Position numbers and translations under genes: made by a program. 25,989 nucleotides of DNA from an uncultured Bacteroidales bacterium (lineage in GTDB: Bacteria > Bacteroidota > Bacteroidia > Bacteroidales > UBA932), in NCBI GenBank assembly GCA_946614205.1, contig CAMOGR010000191.1, positions 1 to 25,989 of the forward strand, given 5' to 3'. This document shows, in pieces, positions 22,675 to 25,989 of this stretch; the stretch's first letter is position 1; every line of letters begins with the position of its first letter. A model generated the notes under the pieces. The model searched no databases and was not told where the DNA came from. It was given only the letters and a program-made list of their open reading frames with translations.

Positions 22675-23703
22675 ATGAAGATTGTCATAGCGCCAGATTC
22701 CTACAAAGAATGCCTATCGTCGAGAGAGGTTGCGGCCGCTATGGCCGATGCTGCACTTCAGGCGTGCCCTTCTGCCGAGGTGATGCAGATTCCCCTTGCC
22801 GACGGCGGCGAAGGCACGCTGGATGTGCTGACGGCAGCTCTCGGCGCCAAGGTCCACGAAGCAAGGGTATCCGATCCGCTGGGCAGGACGATTGACTCCC
22901 GGTTTGCCACTCTCGGAGATACCGGAATAATCGAGGTAGCCCAGGCCTGTGGTCTCCATCTTCTTGCGCCTGCAGAAAGGAATCCCATCGTTGCATCCAG
23001 CAAAGGAGTGGGCGAACTCATAATGGAAGCATACGGTAAAGGATGCCGGCGTCTTGTCATCGGCCTTGGCGGTAGTGCCACTTGCGACGGCGGCGCGGGT
23101 ATGCTTTCCGTGTCAGGAGTCAAGGATGCATTACGCGCGGTCTCCGTTGAACTCCTGTGTGACGTATGCAACCCATTTATCGGGCCCGAAGGGGCAGCTC
23201 GTGTGTTCGCCCCGCAGAAGGGAGCCTCACCCGCCGAAGTTGAAGTGCTGGAAACCAGGATGGCAGGGCTTGCCCGCGTGATGGCGGCAGAAACTGGTGT
23301 TGATGTTTCGTCCGTCCCGGGAGCGGGCGCTGCAGGCGGACTTGGCGGAGCCTTGATTGCCTATGCAGATGCGGAGCTGAGGAGCGGAGTGGATACAGTA
23401 ATGCAGTATACGCACTTCGACGCCGCAGCCAGAGACGCAGACCTCGTCTTCACCGGTGAAGGCCGTTCCGACTTTCAGACCCTCAAAGCAAAAGTTCCGT
23501 ATGGCGTTCTGCGTCACTGCAAAGGGAAGAAAGTAGCCCTATTGTCAGGGGCGGTAGATGTAAGCGCAATGGACGCATTTTACGATGCCGGTTTCTGGAC
23601 AGTCCGGTCTGTTACGCCAAAAGGCATGTGTCCGGAGGTCGCTATGGAGCCGGAAGTTGCAAGGCAGAATATTTTCTCCGCAGTTAACCGGACACTGTCT
23701 TGA
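22675..23703 (+). CDS. Glycerate kinase (GarK/GlxK family)
   Basis: 342 aa. Family motifs are in order: APDSYKECLSS (6-16), PLADGGEGT, GLGGSATCDGGAGM, CDVCNPFIGPEGAARVFAPQKGA, GAGAAGGLGGAL and FTGEGRSDFQT. The enzyme phosphorylates D-glycerate with ATP. It is about 30-40 residues shorter than the common 375-380 aa. The gap lies after CDGGAGM: the usual segment of about 25-30 residues (LGVRFLD...) is reduced to SVSGVKDALRAVSVELL. The surrounding catalytic motifs are intact, so activity is likely. It stands alone, convergent with the nnrD gene 40 nt away. Confidence 0.9.
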   Translation: MKIVIAPDSYKECLSSREVAAAMADAALQACPSAEVMQIPLADGGEGTLDVLTAALGAKVHEARVSDPLGRTIDSRFATLGDTGIIEVAQACGLHLLAPAERNPIVASSKGVGELIMEAYGKGCRRLVIGLGGSATCDGGAGMLSVSGVKDALRAVSVELLCDVCNPFIGPEGAARVFAPQKGASPAEVEVLETRMAGLARVMAAETGVDVSSVPGAGAAGGLGGALIAYADAELRSGVDTVMQYTHFDAAARDADLVFTGEGRSDFQTLKAKVPYGVLRHCKGKKVALLSGAVDVSAMDAFYDAGFWTVRSVTPKGMCPEVAMEPEVARQNIFSAVNRTLS

Positions 23704-23743
23704 GTTGAAATGCATAGGTCGTCATTGCCGGAATCCGCTGCTA

Positions 23744-24616
23744 TTAAACCGGCTCGCGCGCAATCGCATCAAACCCAACCCAGAGTTCGTCAATGAGGTC
23801 ACGGCTGTTGTATGCTTCCTGCGTGCAGCGGGCAGAAAGGACGTCTCCGGCGTAACCATGGATCCAGACGCCCAGGCAGGCGGCGTCGACGGCGCTATAG
23901 CCGCGGGCAAGCAATCCGCCAATGAGGCCTGTGAGGACATCCCCGCTGCCACCCTTGGCCATACCGGGATTGCCGGTGGTATTGATGAAAGTTCTTCCGT
24001 TGGGTGTGTAGATCTGGCTACGGTATCCTTTGACAACAACGACGCTGCCTGTCCGGGCAGACAAGGCGCTGACGAGGGAGGATTGGTTTTCCGGTGTCAC
24101 CTCGGGTATCAGTCTCAGCAACTCTCCCGGGTGCGGAGTTAGAATGGAGCCGACAGGGATGAGACAAAGAAGCTCCGGAGTCGCGGCGATGATGTTCAGC
24201 GCGTCGGCATCCAGCACAATCGGTATTCCGGCTCGGCTTGCGTTCTCCATCAAGTCTGAAAGGGCGGATACGGTCACGGGAGCCTGACCAATGCCCGGAC
24301 CGACTGCTATCGCGTCGTATTTTGATACAGGCAGTGGGATGGCGCTGAAGCAGCGTCCCGGGTCTTCAGACAACATTGCTGAAGGGAACTGATTGACGGC
24401 GGCCTGCAGCGCGCGGTCTGTGGAGTGCAGCGTCACGAGGCCACAGCCCGATTTAAGGGCGCCACCGGTAGCCAACACCGCAGCGCCTGGCATGGTCTCG
24501 CACCCTGCCACGATGAGCAGGTGGCCGTAGTCGCCCTTATGGCTGTCGTTGCGGCGATGGAGGAGCCGAGGGCGCAGGACCTCCTGATTGAGTTCGATAT
24601 CGTTTCGTTCTGACAT
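23744..24616 (-). CDS. nnrD: ADP-dependent NAD(P)H-hydrate dehydratase
   Basis: 290 aa, a ribokinase-like YjeF C-terminal domain. Motifs: GDYGHLLIVAGC (28-39), VGPGIG, VLDADALN (134-141), LTPHPGELLRL (159-169), VVVVKGYRSQIYTPNGRTFINTTGNPGMAKGGSGDVLTG, with catalytic-type Asp226 in GGSGD. It repairs hydrated NADH/NADPH. In many bacteria this domain is fused to the NnrE epimerase; here no epimerase domain is attached or nearby. It follows the nucleoside-transferase-like gene with 1 nt between them, so the two are co-transcribed. Confidence 0.93.
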   Translation of the reverse strand: MSERNDIELNQEVLRPRLLHRRNDSHKGDYGHLLIVAGCETMPGAAVLATGGALKSGCGLVTLHSTDRALQAAVNQFPSAMLSEDPGRCFSAIPLPVSKYDAIAVGPGIGQAPVTVSALSDLMENASRAGIPIVLDADALNIIAATPELLCLIPVGSILTPHPGELLRLIPEVTPENQSSLVSALSARTGSVVVVKGYRSQIYTPNGRTFINTTGNPGMAKGGSGDVLTGLIGGLLARGYSAVDAACLGVWIHGYAGDVLSARCTQEAYNSRDLIDELWVGFDAIAREPV

Positions 24617-24617
24617 A

Positions 24618-24965
24618 CTATCGTGTAACAGGGTCTTCCAGATATATCACTCCACGCCCGTTCTTCTTGGCGTACTCTATCTCGCTCCTGGTGCTCTCTC
24701 CGATATAGCCGCCGACGTTGATGACATAGATTTCGTCGGCCATGTCGATCTTGCGCTTATGCATGTCGTCTAACATCTCCTTCGTCCCTTCCGTCCAGAC
24801 TTCGTCGTCACCGCTGTGCCCGAAGAGTCCGACTGATATTACTATGTTGCCTTCGAGGGTCAGTCGCTTCTGGGCCTCAAGAAACTGCTCCTTAAAACGC
24901 GTACTGCCGCAGAGGGTTATGACTTTGTATTTGCCGACCATATGATCATTGCTCTTCTTCATCAA
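24618..24965 (-). CDS. Nucleoside 2-deoxyribosyltransferase-like protein
   Basis: 115 aa. CGSTRF (19-24) near the N-terminus, then a helix, MADEIYVINVGGYIGESTRSEIEYAKKNGRGVIYLE in the second half. The GSTRF loop and the GGYIGESTxxEIxYA helix are the nucleoside 2-deoxyribosyltransferase/TIR-like fold marks; the catalytic Glu candidate is in STRSEIEYA. The substrate is unknown; roles in nucleotide salvage are possible. Nearby in-frame starts at 24962 and 24941 exist. It is directly upstream of nnrD. The promoter lies about 95 nt upstream with a tiny ORF between. Confidence 0.82.
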   Translation of the reverse strand: MMKKSNDHMVGKYKVITLCGSTRFKEQFLEAQKRLTLEGNIVISVGLFGHSGDDEVWTEGTKEMLDDMHKRKIDMADEIYVINVGGYIGESTRSEIEYAKKNGRGVIYLEDPVTR

Positions 24966-24986
24966 TGCTTAACATGTAATCGCATT

Positions 24987-25052
24987 TTACCCCTTTCGCA
25001 CAACCAAAGGATTATTGCAGCTAGGGCACTTATAGTTCTTAGTTTGGTACAT
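24987..25052 (-). CDS. Short Cys-x2-Cys ORF at the promoter (possible leader peptide or decayed zinc-ribbon gene)
   Basis: 21 codons, MYQTKNYKCPSCNNPLVVRKG. The CPSC and NNPLVVRKG segment is half of a zinc ribbon. Just after the TAA, the +1 frame reads VKCDYMLSIDEEEQ, which would continue such a ribbon, though with only one further Cys. It starts about 9 nt after the TACCTTTG box, so its ATG may lie at the 5' end of the transcript. It could be a leader peptide for the downstream gene or a frameshifted small zinc protein. Confidence 0.4.
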   Translation of the reverse strand: MYQTKNYKCPSCNNPLVVRKG

Positions 25053-25060
25053 TATACGTG

Positions 25061-25090
25061 CAAAGGTAAGCAATAAAACCGTCAAAACAA
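25061..25090 (-). promoter_or_regulatory. Promoter of the transferase-like/nnrD unit
   Basis: Minus strand TACCTTTG (25068-25061) with a TTG about 19 nt upstream. Exact -7 match. Confidence 0.65.
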
Positions 25091-25115
25091 GTGCATGCGA
25101 GCTGTCGCTCCCGGC

Positions 25116-25148
25116 GTTTGCGGATTTAATCTGAAAACCTTATCTTAG
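25116..25148 (+). promoter_or_regulatory. Promoter of the YbjQ-family gene
   Basis: TTTG near 25117-25120, a 20-nt spacer and TATCTTAG at 25141-25148 (one base off TAnnTTTG), 21 nt before the ATG at 25170. Confidence 0.5.
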
Positions 25149-25169
25149 CGGAGTTAAATCCCAAATAGT

Positions 25170-25487
25170 ATGCTGCTGACAACAACCCCCACCATCGAAG
25201 GACACCAGATAACTGAGTATCGTGGCGTCGTATTCGGAGAAGTCATCTCCGGCGTAAACTTCATCCGCGACTTTGCCGCCAGCCTCCGCAATATTGTCGG
25301 CGGGCGCTCTGCATCATACGAGGAAGAGCTTATCTCTGCCCGCGCCCAGGCGATGGACGAAATGTCCAGGCGTGCCGCGCAGCTGGGTGCCGATGCCGTA
25401 GTGGGTATCGATATCGATTACGAAGTCCTCGGTGAAAACGGAGGCATGCTGATGGTCACCGCCTCCGGCACGGCCGTCAAATTGTAG
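25170..25487 (+). CDS. YbjQ/UPF0145 family heavy-metal-binding-domain-like protein
   Basis: 105 aa, the usual length. The family sequence is clear: [35 protein letters not shown], then [42 protein letters not shown] and a final [11 protein letters not shown] strand. Proteins of this family form pentameric or decameric rings; they were annotated as possible metal binders, but function is unproven and no cysteine or histidine cluster is visible here. It is a single-gene unit with its own promoter, divergent from the transferase-like gene. Confidence 0.93.
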   Translation: MLLTTTPTIEGHQITEYRGVVFGEVISGVNFIRDFAASLRNIVGGRSASYEEELISARAQAMDEMSRRAAQLGADAVVGIDIDYEVLGENGGMLMVTASGTAVKL

Positions 25488-25500
25488 ACAGGCTTGCTAA

Positions 25501-25519
25501 GGATGGAATCCGGCCATCC
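25501..25519. terminator. Possible terminator hairpin after the YbjQ gene
   Basis: GGATGG (25501-25506) and CCATCC (25514-25519) form a 6-bp stem with a 7-nt loop, 13 nt after the stop codon. No T-tract follows, so this is weak. Confidence 0.35.
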
Positions 25520-25540
25520 AGAATTTAGGGGCATCGGAGG

Positions 25541-25628
25541 GTGCTGCCAACGTGCTGTTTTTTGTCCCGTAAGCATCGAATTTGGCCGATTTTGCTGCCA
25601 ACGTGCCTGATTCAGTCCCGTTGGCAGC
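25541..25628. repeat. Direct repeat plus hairpin upstream of the DUF4988-type gene
   Basis: A 30-nt unit containing GCTGCCAACGTGC and ending GTCCCGT occurs at 25541-25570 and again at 25592-25621. In the second copy GCTGCCAACG (25594-25603) pairs perfectly with CGTTGGCAGC (25619-25628), loop 15 nt. The first copy lacks that right arm. It looks like a REP-type intergenic element. Confidence 0.75.
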
Positions 25629-25646
25629 ACCAGGGCCCCCGGTGTA

Positions 25647-25677
25647 TTGTGTTTTTAATCAGAAATCCGTAACTTGG
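25647..25677 (+). promoter_or_regulatory. Promoter-like sequence for the DUF4988-type gene
   Basis: TTG (25647-25649), a 20-nt spacer and TAACTTGG (25670-25677), one base off the -7 consensus, 20 nt before the start codon. Confidence 0.45.
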
Positions 25678-25696
25678 CTGACCAAAATACCACAAT

Positions 25697-25989
25697 ATGA
25701 AAACAATATCCAAACTTCTGCTGTCGCTGTGCCTCGGCGCGGCCGCCCTTTGCGCAGTCTCCTGCGCCGGTTACGACGACTCCGAACTTCGAACCGACAT
25801 CGCCGACCTCCAGAGCCGGTTGGGAACCCTTGAACAAAAAGTGAACGACGCCAACGGCGAAATTACCTCCATCTGGACAATAGTCAACGCCCTCAACCAC
25901 AAGGAGACCATTACATCAGTCACCGAGACCACGGACGGCTGGGTAATAGAGTTTACCGGCGGCAAGACTGTTACTGTCTACAAGAAACA
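25697..25989 (+). CDS. DUF4988/PL29 N-terminal-type surface lipoprotein (partial, runs off the window)
   Basis: About 97 residues are visible. Lipoprotein signal MKTISKLLLSLCLGAAALCAVSC with lipidation Cys23, followed by acidic residues (AGYDDSE) that fit the Bacteroidota surface-export signal. Then a short coiled coil (ELRTDIADLQSRLGTLEQKVNDANGEI) and the start of a beta domain (ITSVTETTDGWVIEFTGGKTVTVY). This is the DUF4988 layout found in large surface proteins of Bacteroidales, some with polysaccharide-lyase domains. The rest of the gene is outside the window, so enzymatic function cannot be judged. Confidence 0.8.
   Translation, partial: MKTISKLLLSLCLGAAALCAVSCAGYDDSELRTDIADLQSRLGTLEQKVNDANGEITSIWTIVNALNHKETITSVTETTDGWVIEFTGGKTVTVYKK

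Overview
The window looks like chromosomal DNA from a Bacteroidota (Bacteroidales) bacterium of the gut type, possibly Rikenellaceae/Alistipes-like. The reasons are: (i) recurrent TAnnTTTG promoter boxes, often with TTG about 19-20 nt upstream, the known Bacteroidota sigma-factor signature; (ii) lipoprotein-type N-termini; (iii) a complete rnfBCDGEA cluster preceded by an rseC-like gene; (iv) a PL29/DUF4988-type lipoprotein and a GH53 galactanase. The genus is inference. The core genes are GC-rich; the intergenic accessory parts are visibly more AT-rich.

Layout. 1-572: end of fmt and a yraN-family gene. 598-2868: a promoter and a three-gene unit of two overlapping membrane-anchored M23 (LytM) proteins and a MerR-type regulator. 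2882-11146: a promoter and an almost gapless co-directional run of zinc-ribbon coiled-coil protein, dnaB, rseC-like, rnfB, rnfC, rnfD, rnfG, rnfE, rnfA and ispF. This joins replication, a membrane electron-transport complex and isoprenoid synthesis on what may be one transcript. 11191-12386: tRNA-Gln(CTG), a strong hairpin terminator, and a GH53 lipoprotein whose start codon sits 2 nt after the terminator T-tract. 12394-13509 (minus): a 57-aa ribbon-helix-helix-like protein and an SPFH protein, divergent from a cyclophilin lipoprotein (13669-14343).

14395-22442 is an accessory block. Three same-orientation copies of a hairpin-bearing repeat (14395, 15815, 20684) divide it. Between copies 1 and 2 lie the truncated C-terminal part of a HAD-type (Swiss-army-knife RNA-repair-like) gene and a MazF/PemK-like toxin-antitoxin pair. 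Between copies 2 and 3 lies a minus-strand operon of three secreted proteins: a 1115-aa protein of unknown function with a TPR-like part, a WG-repeat protein and a 62-aa peptide. Beyond copy 3 is a DUF4143-type AAA ATPase. I regard the repeat-delimited block, and the secreted operon in it, as the best candidate for something undescribed; no function is proven from sequence.

22577-25989 returns to ordinary genes: a short glycerate kinase, a stand-alone NAD(P)H-hydrate dehydratase convergent with it, a nucleoside-2-deoxyribosyltransferase-like protein with a 21-codon Cys-x2-Cys ORF at its promoter, a YbjQ-family protein, a repeat/hairpin intergenic region, and the start of a DUF4988-type lipoprotein that runs off the window.
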